Origin: Nitrososphaeraceae archaeon
Lineage (GTDB): Archaea; Thermoproteota; Nitrososphaeria; Nitrososphaerales; Nitrosopumilaceae
Length of the DNA: 17,364 nucleotides
Assembly: GCA_025922755.1 (NCBI GenBank)
Contig: JAICHE010000005.1
Span: 1 to 17,364, forward strand
Direction of reading: 5' to 3'
The notes below the pieces were generated by a model that did not search any database, was not told the DNA's origin, and was given only the letters and a program-made list of their open reading frames with translations. The translations under genes and the position numbers were made by a program. Below are positions 17,339-17,364 of this stretch, one piece after another; within the stretch, counting starts at the first letter, position 1; every line of letters starts with the position of its first letter.

Positions 17339-17364
17339 ATTTAGCTTTTCTTATACAAACTAAA

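Overview
This window looks like ordinary chromosome from an ammonia-oxidising archaeon of the Nitrososphaerota (Thaumarchaeota), most likely a marine or freshwater Nitrosopumilales member. The DNA is AT-rich (about one third G+C by eye). It mixes clearly archaeal genes (Cdc48 AAA ATPase, GatD/GatE, an RPA-type ssDNA-binding protein, archaeal-type uL2 and class II tRNA-Leu) with a DnaK/DnaJ/GrpE chaperone set that only some archaea have. Lead genes have a TATA-like box 25-30 nt before the start codon and no Shine-Dalgarno site, as expected for leaderless archaeal mRNAs. The taxonomic call is from recall and was not searched.

Layout. (1) 1-2607, plus strand: 3' part of an Lhr-type superfamily 2 helicase, cut by the window edge. 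(2) 2604-4019, minus: a four-OB-fold replication protein A, convergent with the helicase; the two stop codons overlap. (3) 4075-5758, plus: an ABC-2 exporter, ATPase then permease, overlapping, divergent from RPA. (4) 5774-5845, minus: tRNA-Gln(TTG). (5) 5951-7090, plus: a protein with the three-part layout of UDP-glucose/UDP-ManNAc dehydrogenases but without the catalytic cysteine. (6) 7126-10694, plus: grpE, dnaK, dnaJ. (7) 10725-10895, minus: a 56-residue CxxC protein. (8) 10977-11061, plus: tRNA-Leu(CAG). (9) 11075-14279, minus: gatE and gatD, transcribed gatD first. (10) 14314-16500, minus: Cdc48. (11) 16604-17338, plus: ribosomal protein uL2, divergent from Cdc48.

How the parts relate. 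GrpE-DnaK-DnaJ form a complete Hsp70 cycle; grpE and dnaK overlap, and dnaJ appears to have its own leaderless promoter. Cdc48 ends in Tyr-Tyr-Arg, a HbYX-type tail that could dock on the 20S proteasome, so protein refolding and degradation genes lie close together. GatDE converts Glu-tRNA(Gln) to Gln-tRNA(Gln), and its substrate tRNA-Gln lies about 5 kb away. The other genes are housekeeping functions in helicase/ssDNA work, translation and export.

No CRISPR array, insertion sequence, integrase, attachment site or phage-like gene was found, and no gene-free stretch exceeds 300 bases. The least explained items are the inactive-looking sugar-nucleotide dehydrogenase homologue beside the chaperone genes and the 56-residue CxxC protein.
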